64,000 bases of DNA from Neodiprion pinetum (lineage: Eukaryota > Arthropoda > Insecta > Hymenoptera > Diprionidae): positions 15,510,537 to 15,574,536 of the forward strand of contig NC_060233.1 of the NCBI RefSeq assembly GCF_021155775.2. Reading direction: 5' to 3'. A model generated the notes under the pieces. The model did not search any database and was not told where the DNA came from. It saw only the letters and a program-made list of their open reading frames with translations. Positions 47,246 to 57,365 of this stretch are shown here, piece by piece; within the stretch, counting starts at the first letter, position 1, and each line of letters opens with the position of its first letter. The position numbers and the translations under genes were made by a program.

Positions 47246-47919
47246 GAATCTCTGTAATAAAAAAACGGTGAAAAACACATTCTTGAAACTTCACTTATCG
47301 CTTTGAGCAGGCCTTGTGAAGGTACAGTATTTTTTTCAGATTTTTCAATCATGTCCTACATCGTGAAAATGACTCTAAAATAACGCCGCGACGCCGCCGC
47401 GGGGTAGCGGTGGACGGCAACCGGCCGCCCGCCATTACGTAGAGACTCGACGCGCCGCAATTTCATGCGCATCGACACCTTTAATGATTTTTTACTCGAA
47501 AACGAAGAAAAACACCCCTCTGGAATTAATTCACAGGTTGTAGTACAGTTCAAGGAACATGTCAGAATTTTAAAAAAATTTTTTGATCGTGTCGGTCACT
47601 GTTTTAAAAATCTTTGAAAAATTAATTGTTAAATAAACAATTGATAACAACTTTTTTTTACCATTTCGTATTTTTTTTTAAATTCTATGGAGCTTTCCGC
47701 GTAATTTGAAAAAAAAAAAAAAATTGTATCTAATTTGTTGCCGAAGTTATGAATTTTTGAAAAAAATGGGAGTCTAATTTGTTATTGTTAATAAAAAATC
47801 GAATTTTGCATTATGAGATTCGCGCTTTGGCACAAAAATCTAACTCCCCTTACACAATCCACATGCCAAATTAAAAAAATATCTGAGAGATGACTGATCC
47901 GGTTGACGCGGAATAGCCC
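47246..47919 (-). repeat. Right terminal inverted repeat of the 4-kb transposon
   Basis: Inverted counterpart of 43870-44543. The match ends at GAATCTCTG near 47246; inside that the two arms differ. Confidence 0.92.
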
Positions 47920-47980
47920 ATAGACAAACGTGGTGGGTCACGCATCGCGTTGACGCGCATCGTTTCACGAATTCAATCAA

Positions 47981-48103
47981 ATGTTCAAGTGTTCGGTTAA
48001 GGGCTGTAAGAATCGTGGTAGGACCTGCAGAGGTAAAAGTACTCGCATTTCCGCCATGCGTGAACTGAAGAATTCAGTCAACGTTTCACGGGTAACATTC
48101 TAA
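47981..48103 (+). pseudogene. THAP-like N-terminal exon relic of the P-like element
   Basis: The 40-codon frame begins MFKCSVKGCKNRGRTCRG. Cys-x4-Cys at residues 4 and 9 with GCKNR is the usual opening of a THAP zinc finger, the DNA-binding domain of P transposases. The frame passes a possible donor (AGAG/GTAAAAG) near residue 18 and stops at 48101-48103. The Cys-x2-His half of the finger and the rest of the transposase are missing. It lies inside the P-like ends, which supports the call. Confidence 0.55.
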
Positions 48104-48419
48104 TCTACCTTGAATCTTTCAACAGTTTTGAATTGACCGCCTGTTTTGACGTCAATTGCTGGAACTTTTCTATTGGTTCATCCGAAAATCTGCGCCGTAG
48201 CACACCTTACTCCTTACACCATGGGCCGACGTAGCGTCGCGCAGGTTCGGACGGAGTGAGGGTTGGGTGGGGATAGCGAAGTGCGCTAGTCAGTATCGTA
48301 CCTACAATATCGTACATTTGTGCCTGGATCGTAAAATTTCTGTGGTGCCCGGCAATTGTGTGTGCCATGTTTTTCGTTAAACGCGGCTTGTGCACATCTT
48401 CGATTTTCCACAAAGGCCC

Positions 48420-48734
48420 GGGTGGCTGATCATGCGCGATTGCCGAGTGTATGTTTTTGGCTGTACTTTCTATAAGGTTTCTAATAGGCTTCCTGGCCTA
48501 TTCGACTGCTTTCAGTCAAGCCAACATGTCTCGCGTCTTCGCGACCCATCGACACCCTTCTTCTACCTGTGGCTCGTAAGGTGATGTACCAAAAGTCTAT
48601 TCTGTATGTTGGCACTAACTTCTGGAACTCTTTGCCCCCAACAATGACATCAGCGTCCACCTTACCTGTGGTTCGTGATAATCTACTGGAACACCTGTGT
48701 GCGGAAGAGCCTGAATGTGTCCGACAAGGGTGAC
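48420..48734 (+). pseudogene. Non-LTR retrotransposon relic, C-terminal part
   Basis: Reads, with one frame change, LPGLFDCFQSSQHVSRLRDP, then MYQKSILYVGTNFWNSLP and VRDNLLEHLCAEEPECVRQG before a stop at about 48732. The 'F.. ...NFWNSLP' ending is typical of the C-terminal tail of Jockey/CR1-like ORF2. It is on the same strand as 41360-42835 and probably belongs to the same copy, separated by the nested elements and a deletion of the remaining RT domain. Confidence 0.65.
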
Positions 48735-49049
48735 GTGTGTGACATGAGTAAAATCGTCTGAGGTACTGCATGCTGTACGATTTATGATGTATTCGAAATG
48801 TGGGTGCTCTGTGTATATATACTTTTTGATATATGCTTTTCATTGGATTTGTGCCTATTTATGTGGTGCCCACGGTGGTGCAAGGATAATGTTTCATTTT
48901 ATTTTATTTTGTTATGGTTCACCGACCACCTTACTTTATATTATATGCATGTATCATTTATACATACATATATATACATTTATGTTGATGGTTGCTAGGG
49001 GGTATTGCTCTACAATAAAATAGATACGTATCTATTTTCGATTTTAGGG

Positions 49050-49167
49050 AGGCTGATTGCAAAAGACCTAATTCTGGCTTGACGATTATAATCATTCACA
49101 GGAGTTGATTGTTTCATCATTGTTTTGTCATCGGAGTTAGTCGAGTTAAGTCTTTTGCAATCAGCCT
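49050..49167. mobile_element. Short MITE, 118 bp
   Basis: AGGCTGATTGCAAAAGAC at the left is mirrored by GTCTTTTGCAATCAGCCT at the right. The interior is non-coding. No clear target duplication. Confidence 0.65.
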
Positions 49168-49289
49168 ATTTAAAGTTAAGTGAATTTTATTAGTGGCCAT
49201 CGATAATACCTTACTCAAATTTCCGAATCGTGATGTTATCGGCCAAACCAGTAATGGCTTTTGCACTGTTAACGTTAGGTTTAAAGTAG

Positions 49290-49703
49290 TTATGTACCTA
49301 AAGCAAAGAGAGCATATATATGAATAATGAGGAGTCCAACACTATCAGGATGGCCAACAAATTTGAGACCTTGTGACAGTCTATGAAGAGAATTTGTCCG
49401 CTGTGAAGGCCGATTATAATAAATTGCACTATTTGTAGCATTGTCAAATACTTCTTCTAGCGTACCAAATACTTTTGGGTTTCTGGCCCAAGAGCTGCTA
49501 GCAAGTACTAACTGTACATAAAAATATGAACGAAGCTGTTCATTAGTCCTAGAAACGTTGGATGTCCACTTGCAAAGTAACGAACTCCGACTCAACAAAA
49601 AATGACCATCGAAGCATGATGACAAACATGAAGAAAAGAGATCTGACGATTCTTCTTTCGAAGTACGAAGAATACCGTGTCTAGAAGGTCGATGAGCTTG
49701 CAA
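49290..49703 (-). other. Unidentified 137-codon open frame
   Basis: An open frame on the - strand with balanced composition (for example SRTNEQLRSYFYVQLVLASS in the middle) and a stop at 49290. I recognise no family, no splice sites and no promoter. It lies between a retroelement tail and a repeat block, so it may be a fragment of an unknown transposon or chance. Confidence 0.2.
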
Positions 49704-50211
49704 ATGAAGTAGAGGTGCGTGGCTCTGGCTATCTGAAAATTGTGAATTCTGTTGATTGGATTCTTGATCATTTATAGTAGTGTATGCTATTTAGTGTGTC
49801 CGTTGAATCAAAGACTTTTATTTCAATCGATATTCTTGCGCACGTAGCAGGCAATATTGTGAAAACATTTGAGCAATATTACTGTGCAAGATTAAAAATA
49901 TTCCAGATACGCGGACGGAGGGAAAGGAATTCTTGAACCAACAAAATAGATTTTGATGGAGTCCATTCATTTTAATCTAGTATCCCTCATTTGCTCCAAA
50001 TACGATGACTTCAATTCAAAAATTTCGATTTAGTTGTCAATATCATTAAGTCAAGCGAATACCTTGATCCAGCGAAATCCTTTTTTGACGCAATCGAGCG
50101 AAGTACTGATTCGAGTGAATCTTTTAACGTATCGCCGGAATTGAGTCAACTAAATATCATTTCGAGAATATGTAAATTTGAACAACTGGTGAATTTGAAA
50201 AATTAACGACG

Positions 50212-50283
50212 GAGCCAGGAATCGAACCTGGAATCTAGCGATGCTTTACCGGAGACTTACTCCACTAGACCACCTAGCCGCCC
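50212..50283 (-). mobile_element. tRNA-derived SINE head
   Basis: Read on the - strand it has a pol III box A (TGGTCTAGTGG) and a perfect box B (GGTTCGATTCC) about 35 bases apart. It looks like a tRNA but the acceptor arms (GGCGGCT against CTCCGTC) do not pair, so it is not a working tRNA. The sequence continues past it as GTTAATTTTTCAAATTCACC to about 50161, the likely SINE body. A partial copy of box B plus body is at 50521-50589. Confidence 0.75.
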
Positions 50284-50346
50284 TGACTCTGTTGTCATTT
50301 ATTTCTCTCATAACCAGTGAGTTCAAATTTGTTTTCATGTGCCCGA

Positions 50347-50760
50347 TTTGTATGAGTAAGAATTTCTTCTCTGCATGCACGATGTAAGGAGACTGTAGTG
50401 TGTAGATGTTTATGTTTACCCTTTTCAATCCTTTGCTTCCGATGAGAAGCCCGTAAGACGGCAATGCCGTCTAATAAATGAGATGCGGGTGTGCAAATCA
50501 TTAATCTACGAGAGAATTTTGTTGAGAATATGTAAATTTGAACAACTGGTGAATTTGAAAAATTAACGACGGAGCCAGGAATCGAACCCAAAATTCTCTC
50601 GTAGATTAATGATTTGCACACCCGCATCTCATTTATTAGACGGCATTGCCGTCTTACGGGCTTCTCATCGGAAGCAAAGGATTGAAAAGGGTAAACATAA
50701 ACATCTACACACTACAGTCTCCTTACATCGTGCATACAGAGAAGAAATTCTTACTCATAA
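50347..50760. repeat. Inverted repeat of about 170 bp around a SINE piece
   Basis: 50347-50520 and 50590-50760 are near-perfect inverted copies (sharing GACGGCATTGCCGTC and AAACATAAACATCTACACAC). The 69-bp spacer repeats 50161-50228, the SINE 3' part. The pattern looks like template switching during repair, or an assembly artefact. Confidence 0.85.
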
Positions 50761-51002
50761 ATATCATTTCATTGGAAGTTGATGTATTGTTCCTCCAAGT
50801 CACACATTCGTTTACAAAAACGATTAGGTAGTTCAAATGAAATAAGTACATGAATCTAGCAAATAAAAGGTTTCGATCGATTAAATGTCATACTTCGTTG
50901 ATCTAATCGGAGCTTGTTTGGCGTAACTGGTTGAATCGGTTGTACTAATTTGTTCACAAGGTAAAAGATATACCACAAGCTTTGAAACAAGTAGAGAATA
51001 TC

Positions 51003-51331
51003 CCCCCCCCCAAAAGGCACCTTTGGTCCAAAAACTTTTATTTTTTATTCATACTTAATTATCATTTGTAGTTGGATAAGTTTAGGGTCAGTCTGATCCC
51101 AGTGTGTCAGCAGTGTGATTCCAGAGAGATGTGGAAGGGGTCAAGTTTCAATCATGCTTTTATTGTGTATTGACAGACATGTACTTGGCTGTAGTGTGTG
51201 AATTGATTTTTTTTTTATATGATGTGGTTATGTGCATACATTTTTGATCAGAGAAGGTATTTTTGTGGGTAAAGACCACATTTTTAATGTAATTGGCAAA
51301 AGGTTTTTGCACCAACGGTGCTTTTTGGGGG
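51003..51331. mobile_element. MITE, 329 bp, 5-bp target duplication
   Basis: CCCCC..AAAAGGCACCTTTGG at the left and CCCCCAAAAAGCACCGTTGG at the right (other strand) are inverted repeats, both leading to CAAAAAC. ATATC is duplicated on the two sides (50998-51002 and 51332-51336). The left C-run makes the exact tip uncertain. Confidence 0.72.
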
Positions 51332-53329
51332 ATATCTCTTCTTTTTGTACAAATTCATTTGTTACTCGTTCTTTAGTCTTATGTTTAAACTACTTTTGGT
51401 AGACTTTGATAACTTCAAAATGCACAAAATTGTTTTGGAACAAAATCATGGTTATTTTAACACGGTTTTATCGCAGCATCCAGTTGGTTCGAAGGTGCTA
51501 TAGCTTTATAATTAAATTTACGCGATTACATGAGCATAATAAACTTAGGCTTCGCAAGACGTTGTTCATCAAACCAATAAGTAGTCCAATAATTACGACT
51601 AGTTTGTATATTTTCAATTAGTTCTAAACCTACGATTATGAAGCATATGAACTTCACTTTCTTTGATTGTATTATACGAATTGTATTAGTGACCAAAAAA
51701 TGACATTCGCACTATGACGAGCTGTATTGCTTATATTGTACAGAAACAGTTCTTTTCTTGAAATTTATAAATTTGTGCTGAGATTCATATTGCTGATCTA
51801 GCTTGTTCGAAGCTTTATGTGCCTTGTATCCGGAAAGATCAATTACAATTGGCAAGATACACTTTGTTAGTTCGATTTTATTCACCTGACTATGTTAGAT
51901 ACACTGAGCACTCGGTGCTACGTATATCGCTTCATATATACTTGTAGTTGCGATCTATCGAGCTTATTTGCAAAGTTTCAAGCTACTCAAGTTTCCGTAA
52001 TAATTTAAATATTCATCGTGGAATCACGATATCAACACTGAATTGCGTTTTTGATTAAAGTTTATTGATTGTAATTTCTGGTAAATCTCTTTGCTAAGTC
52101 TGGCACTACGAAATAAGAACTTTGGTTAACAACTGTCACATAACACAAGACTCTACCGTTGAAAGCTAGCCAACATCACGTGTAAACATGTAAGAATCAT
52201 CTTTAATCCTGTGAACTTTTACTTCGAAGTGATCAACGTTTAATTACATGGAAATTAACACGAATGAAACTTTGCTGTTAAATTAGTATTACTATAATTT
52301 TGCCGATAGAGTCAACTTCAAATTCTGAATGTGTAAAAGCTTCAAATCGTTCTAAAGTCATATTACAAAACTACTTTTGATGCACATTACAGTTGTACCA
52401 AGAAATCTGAGAACAGATTCTCTGCGATGACGGTCAAAGGAGACCGTAATCATCAACGATTCACATGTGATCTCCAATATTGAAAAATAGTTTGATTTCC
52501 ACTAGTCTTCAAGTGGTTCCTGAACATTTGAAGATGTTCGGCATATTACTGATTACCAAGAGGTTTTCAATATTAAAGTACATCTTGAATTCCAGTGATT
52601 TCCAATGATTTTCAACTGATTCCTCAAGGGAATGATCCCTTGATGTTGGTGTTAGATCCTGCGGTCGTTTCCTCATATTTGAAAAACTATGTAGCAATCC
52701 ATGGGCAGGTCACATCAATTCTGATTCAGTCTAAGCTTTTAGTGTCTAAAAAACAAAAAGAATGTTTTAATGTTCAGGATAGACACAAAAATGATTACGT
52801 AAAACGGAGTACTTTACATTTCATACATGTTTTCACTCAAAGTTACGGCTCGAAGAATATATCGAACCATGAATAGTGTTCAAGTAATTATTATCTGTCG
52901 ACATTATAGCTTGCGTTGTGTGGCACAAAAATTTCCAAACTCTATGATGATAAATGAATGAACAGAAACCGAACGGAACATACCTAGGACTAGCTCGTAC
53001 AGAATACAATACAATCAACTTTTCGGAATAACAGGTCGAAAAAGGAGACATCAAGGCCAGCAAATACTTGTACGCAATTCATTTGTTATACAGAATGGCA
53101 AACATTGTTTGCGCCATGTATCACGCAGCTGACGGATTGTTTACAAAATACATCGTTCGATGAGAGCCCAGTTTTGTGTATATTCCAACCTTTATCTTTC
53201 GTTATTTGCCAGTATCAGCTGACTTTCGTAGGCGCCGGATCTATGCTTCTTCGGTGAATCCGCATGAGAGAGGTAATATGCAGCACGCTTGTATCCACCA
53301 GTGAAACAAGATACTAAGCTGACGATATG

Positions 53330-53820
53330 TCACACATATTTTAAGGCAAAACGTATTGCTTTGCAGATACCAGCTGCCGCCGGACACTTGTGACATTCTG
53401 CAGCTTTTATTGACTCTTGGCCTTTGTCCGCCATCGATGTTACGACGTACGATTCGCTATGCGTTTGAACCTAATTGTATAAAAAGTATATCTGTCAGAT
53501 TATGTGTGTGGAAAATGTAGATGCTTATTGATATTAATAAATAAGTAATTTCTGTACAATCTCCTGCGTATGAAGAAGTATATAGAAAACATAATATGTA
53601 AAGCAGACTCCGATCTACATTCGTTTTGAGGTTATAATACAGCTTCGAAAACTTTACATGAAAGAAATTTTCGGAATTTCCATGAATTTTTACCACCACG
53701 ATATACTAAAATATATAAATGATAAAACATTACTTACCTGTGTGCTATCGCTTCGTATGTTTCGTCTACGGGGGAATTTTTGTTTTTATTGATAAACTTT
53801 GCCCACATACCCACATTCAT
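53330..53820 (-). CDS. Possible small two-exon gene, 69 aa
   Basis: Not recognised. On the - strand a TATAAATA (53899-53906) is followed by an ATG at 53820 with frame MNVGMWAKFINKNKNSPVDE, up to a strong donor (CACAG/GTAAGT, exon 53738-53820). An acceptor at ..CATAG/CGAATC joins in frame to exon 53330-53456, which ends ECHKCPAAAGICKAIRFALKYV then a stop. A different acceptor 14 bases upstream (AATTAG) would stop early, so the model depends on this one choice. The Cys-x2-Cys...Cys tail hints at a small structured protein but no family. It could be chance. Confidence 0.25.
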
Positions 53821-54580
53821 TTTTGACACATTGTTGATGGTGTAGCTGTTGAGGTTATCTTTTCGAAACCAATGTCGGGTATAATTTCGGAATAACACTA
53901 TTTATACAAAGAAAGATTTCAATGTGTTGTGAATATGGTTATTATTGCATGCGCCACACTACATATGATAATCACTTTCTGGCCTTCGGTCATGTTCCAT
54001 GACGAAATGCAGTCGCCACTAGGCGGTGAACTTTCTCACCACGGAAGAACGTAAGAAAGATTTGTCATCAGACCTATTATTACTGAAGAAAGGCTGATAC
54101 CAAGTTACAAATTATCGAAATTGAAATTTACGACCAATATACAAAAACTATCGACACATCTTCAGTTTATACTTCTACATATACAGCAACAAGTGCACAA
54201 GAATTTTATAACAACAAATTTGATGACCTGCTTCAACCATTGAACTCTTGACTCAACAAAACATGAATTATAAAACAAGCTAAATTCGTTTTGGTACAAC
54301 GATTTCTTATTTCGAAAACAAAACGATTGAGGTGCGTTCAATAAAATTTTTAGTCATTTTAATCACATACTTTTTGTTATACAAAATTCACATTATCGCA
54401 AGGAAAGTTTCGAAATATTTTTCAAAACAAAGTTCTTTTCTAAGCTGCGAAATATTTTACAAATATTGCGGTAATTGAATTTGCGAAATTTGATGTACTG
54501 CGATAATAGTTGCATTATTTCCTGCTTACATTAAATTACTTCAGCACCCGTAAAACTTATTTTAAGATAATAAAACTCAC

Positions 54581-54852
54581 TCGCATCGCTGATGGGGTGT
54601 CTGAATACTCGGCTGGCTGACACCGGTAGCTGTAGTTATTCAGCCAGTATCCTAAGATGCCCTCTTTAAACAAATAACAGCTCAGAAAAACTTGAATAAC
54701 GTTATGTGTAATCAGAGTTTTGCGTAAAGTGTAGGGCTGCTTGTCTTTCATGTACTTTTGGCCTCTTGAAGTGCATATGTAAATGTAGGCAATCACTATC
54801 GTCAAGACATATTCTGGTTGAGAAATTAAGAACCAATTTCTGGTTCTTGGAT
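54581..54852 (-). CDS. ELOVL-type fatty acid elongase, single internal exon
   Basis: This exon encodes 91 residues of an elongase of very-long-chain fatty acids, the ER condensing enzyme that adds two carbons from malonyl-CoA. It opens with the family's N-terminal signature (DPRTRNWFLI), then a membrane segment (YVLTIVIAYIYIC), then KPFxLR-like QPYTLRKTL, a second segment (NVIQVFLSCYLF) and YSYRCQPAEYSDTPSAMR. The acceptor (GCACAG) and donor (GTGAGT) are good, and phases 1 and 0 fit the family. No first exon upstream (+ side) and no following exons with the HxxHH site were found to about 51 kb, so this may be an orphan exon, or the rest lies beyond long introns or was displaced by repeats. 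Confidence 0.8.
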
Positions 54853-56910
54853 CTGTGCGTGGGGCAAATTCAACGTACAATAGGGTCAAAAATTTCTTAT
54901 CGAAAATGAAATCTTGCAACACAACAGGATCAAATATATTCAATGAATTGTTCAACATGTTTATTTTAAGTACAATTTTCAAAGGCAACTGTTGATTAGG
55001 AGTGCAAACATACCAGAATTCTTGTACACAGGTAAGAACCACTCCAACGCGTCGGACAACATTTTTTAGTGGAACCAAAAATAAAAAAGATGGGTTTCAC
55101 AAATTTTTCATGTAATATTGCAAAATTCGAGAATCCAAAAAATTGCCAATACAACTTATTCAGCAATCAAGTTTTGCCCAATAGTTAAAGTTGAAATTTT
55201 CGAAGATATTGACAAACTGCAGTACAACCACTGCAAGAAGCTTAGTTCAACTGAGATGTTTATTGTAAAATGGAATGGTTGCATAGAACATAAGTTTGAT
55301 TATTCAATAACTCGGCCGACTGTCTGCTTGTTAATCAACCAGCTAGGTAATCTGCTGGATGAATTGATCTATTTATGAAAAATTATTTCCGTGATTCAGC
55401 TAAACTTACTGAATAAATTCCTCGCGATTTAAATGGATATTTCTAATCGAATTCCAAAATTTCAGTTAGAATTTTGACAAAAATTTTTGCACCGAGTAAA
55501 ACATTTTTCATCGCAGAAGTCCGAAGTCTTACTAAATGAGATCTGTTTAAAAGTAATGGGCTTCCATATTTATGTTTATAACGTATAGAAAAATGAGTTT
55601 AAAATAGTCACGAAATCAGGGATTAACTTCGTTTATGTTGTCATTTTTTTTGCTATATATCTGTTAAAAATTTGAAAACACGCTGCATCAGCTGAAGTAA
55701 AACTCGCAAAATCATTTTAGTTTTGAAGAGAATCCACCATATTGGCATATTAGGCGTGTTGCCAGGTGTTAAAAATATAAGGTTGCATTCACAAATCTCA
55801 TCGATCATAAATCGAATATTCGTAACACAGCGAGGGAATAATTTTATTTTTCTAGACGTATATTTGAAATTGATCATCCGTTTTATGTATTTGCCGTAGT
55901 GCAGTAAAAGTTTTGACTTACAATTAAAACTTATTTTAGAATATTTTAGCAATATTTAGTCAATAATAATATAATTGTAATTGAAATGAACAAGCTTTTT
56001 TATTATTGTTCTCGGACTTAGGGACAAGGAGAAGGGATGATTTTTAGAGCAATAAATTGAAAAAATTTTTCTTTTTATGACGATATCTCGGTTTGGTTTT
56101 GTAACAATCATAGTGTCAATAATTTGCCTTTAAATAGAAATGTCACATCAATACCAATGCATGTCATTCAGCACTAATGACTCAGGACTTGCATTTCGGA
56201 ATTTAATGAGAAATATTCAGACTTTCTAAGTATCATAAATACCGCTATTCGACAATAATTATCAAAGTCAAGCATGTGATATAAGTATTATTATAATTAT
56301 GTTGTAATAAAATGAAGAATTTTAAAGAAATCGGAAGGTGATTTGAGGAAAAATATTACCGAGTTATTAGCTAGTTTCATTAGCGCACTTAAACGACCGG
56401 ACTGTTTTTTACTAGTGATAATTTATAAATATATAATACATCATTTCGTACGATTAATATAAGGGTCAGTATTTCATCGCTTGGAGTTTGTAAGAAATAT
56501 GAAGATATTTTCACTATCCCAGGTTTAAATCCAATAACTGCCATTGTTACTTTATTTGTAATGAATGGTCAATAATCAACAAACCACATTTAAGAGTGCT
56601 TGTCGTTTCCGTTTATTGGTAACTGAATATAGAATGTTCATACGCTAGTCTATTCGTAATTAATGCGCTTTGTCAACCGTTTTTCCCATCAATTCTGCTA
56701 ATAATCTGATGATTTAGGGTGGTACTTGCTGTTTCTAAAGATCATAACTCGACAATGCATGTTTCCCTTCTCTTTCTCAAGTCACTGGCTGTATTTGCCA
56801 CTCAGGACGTCTAAAGCTGAAGCCCTTGGGCCCTCCGAGACGCCAGTGGGTAGAACAATCATCACAATAACGCCTCAGTGACCCGGTTCCCGCATTCTGA
56901 TTAGTGGAAA
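54853..56910. other. Intergenic or intron, no gene recognised
   Basis: AT-rich sequence upstream of the elongase exon. Open frames here (for example 86 codons at 55118-55378) show no family resemblance, and no first exon for the elongase was found. Confidence 0.35.
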
Positions 56911-57177
56911 ATGTATGTGCCGGCTGTGCAAATACCAGTCGGCAATTACGGAATGCGTTTCTCCATCAGCCCATTAGCAATTTTCAAACTAGATAACGAC
57001 TCAGCTACGTCACTGAAGTATACAGTGTTAAAAGATCCGAACAACTCTTATTCCTACGGTATCACCATCTTGAGCAGTGATAGTATAGTCACGAGTACGG
57101 GAGTACCAAGGGACAAGTATAAGCAAGCTTACGTTGAGAGATTACTCTTCGGGTGGAGGTACACTTTGGGACAGTGA
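56911..57177 (+). other. Unidentified 88-codon frame, possible gene relic
   Basis: The frame runs MYVPAVQIPVGNYGMRFSIS ... ERLLFGWRYTLGQ and stops at 57175-57177. It has coding-like composition. Just upstream other frames carry MHVSLLFLKSLAVFATQDV (56756) and SETPVGRTIITITPQ (near 56840), which might be earlier parts of a frameshifted gene. I do not recognise it. A foldback arm follows at 57214. Confidence 0.25.
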
Positions 57178-57213
57178 ATTTTAGACGGCTAATTTTTGTA
57201 CACTAGACAGTTA

Positions 57214-57365
57214 CGTTGGCAACACAGAGAAACCTACAGCGCCACAGTCGGCCGAGCGCGAAACAAACTCAATCTCAATAAATATTAATAACTCATAACC
57301 CATGACCGTCGAATCTAACCTTGGAATACTTATTGACGTGTCAATCCAACAAGTCATTATCCCCG
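57214..57365 (+). mobile_element. Single arm of the TTGGCAACACAG foldback element
   Basis: Matches the left arm and loop of 40000-40245, including GTCAATCCAACAAGTCATTA, with a small insertion near 57290. The right arm is missing. Confidence 0.85.

Larger units (their letters stand above)
43870..47919 (+). mobile_element. Complete DNA transposon, 4050 bp, 674-bp TIRs
   Basis: The left end GGGCTATTCCGCGTCAACCG is exactly mirrored at the right, and a 4-bp duplication ATAG flanks it (43866-43869 and 47920-47923). The inverted repeats run about 674 bp (43870-44543 and 47246-47919) and show no difference where I compared them, including homopolymer runs. Between them lie a 203-bp tandem duplication and one long open frame (45035-46999). 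Long identical TIRs, an intact frame and an intact duplication all point to a recent insertion. A 4-bp duplication is known from Sola elements, among others; I do not assign the superfamily. Confidence 0.92.
43699..48223. mobile_element. P-element-like element, host to a nested transposon
   Basis: The ends are identical inverted repeats of 25 bp beginning CATGGTGTAAGGAGTAAGGT. They are flanked by an exact 8-bp duplication, GGCCGACG (43691-43698 and 48224-48231). The P element of Drosophila also starts CATG, has TAAGGTG further in, and duplicates 8 bp close to GGCCAGAC, so this is P-like. Without the 4-kb insertion (and one ATAG) it would be about 470 bp. It keeps a second, inner inverted pair around TTGACGTCA and a THAP-like first exon (47981). 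It is internally deleted and cannot encode a transposase. Confidence 0.82.
49913..54410. repeat. Interrupted inverted copy of the 28920-30205 repeat
   Basis: 49913-51002 and 53995-54410 match, in reverse complement and in order, 29725-30205 and 29125-29725 of the intron-7 repeat. Shared words include TACTTGTTTCAAAGC, CACCGCCTAGTGG and ATTTTTAGTCATTT-like stretches. The 3 kb between (51003-53994) is not repeat-like as a whole and includes a MITE and a possible small gene; a SINE and inverted repeat also lie in the first part. Confidence 0.65.

Noticed and set aside
50212..50283. A functional tRNA gene
   Set aside because: Boxes A and B are present but the acceptor stem does not pair and no anticodon arm forms, so it is a SINE head.
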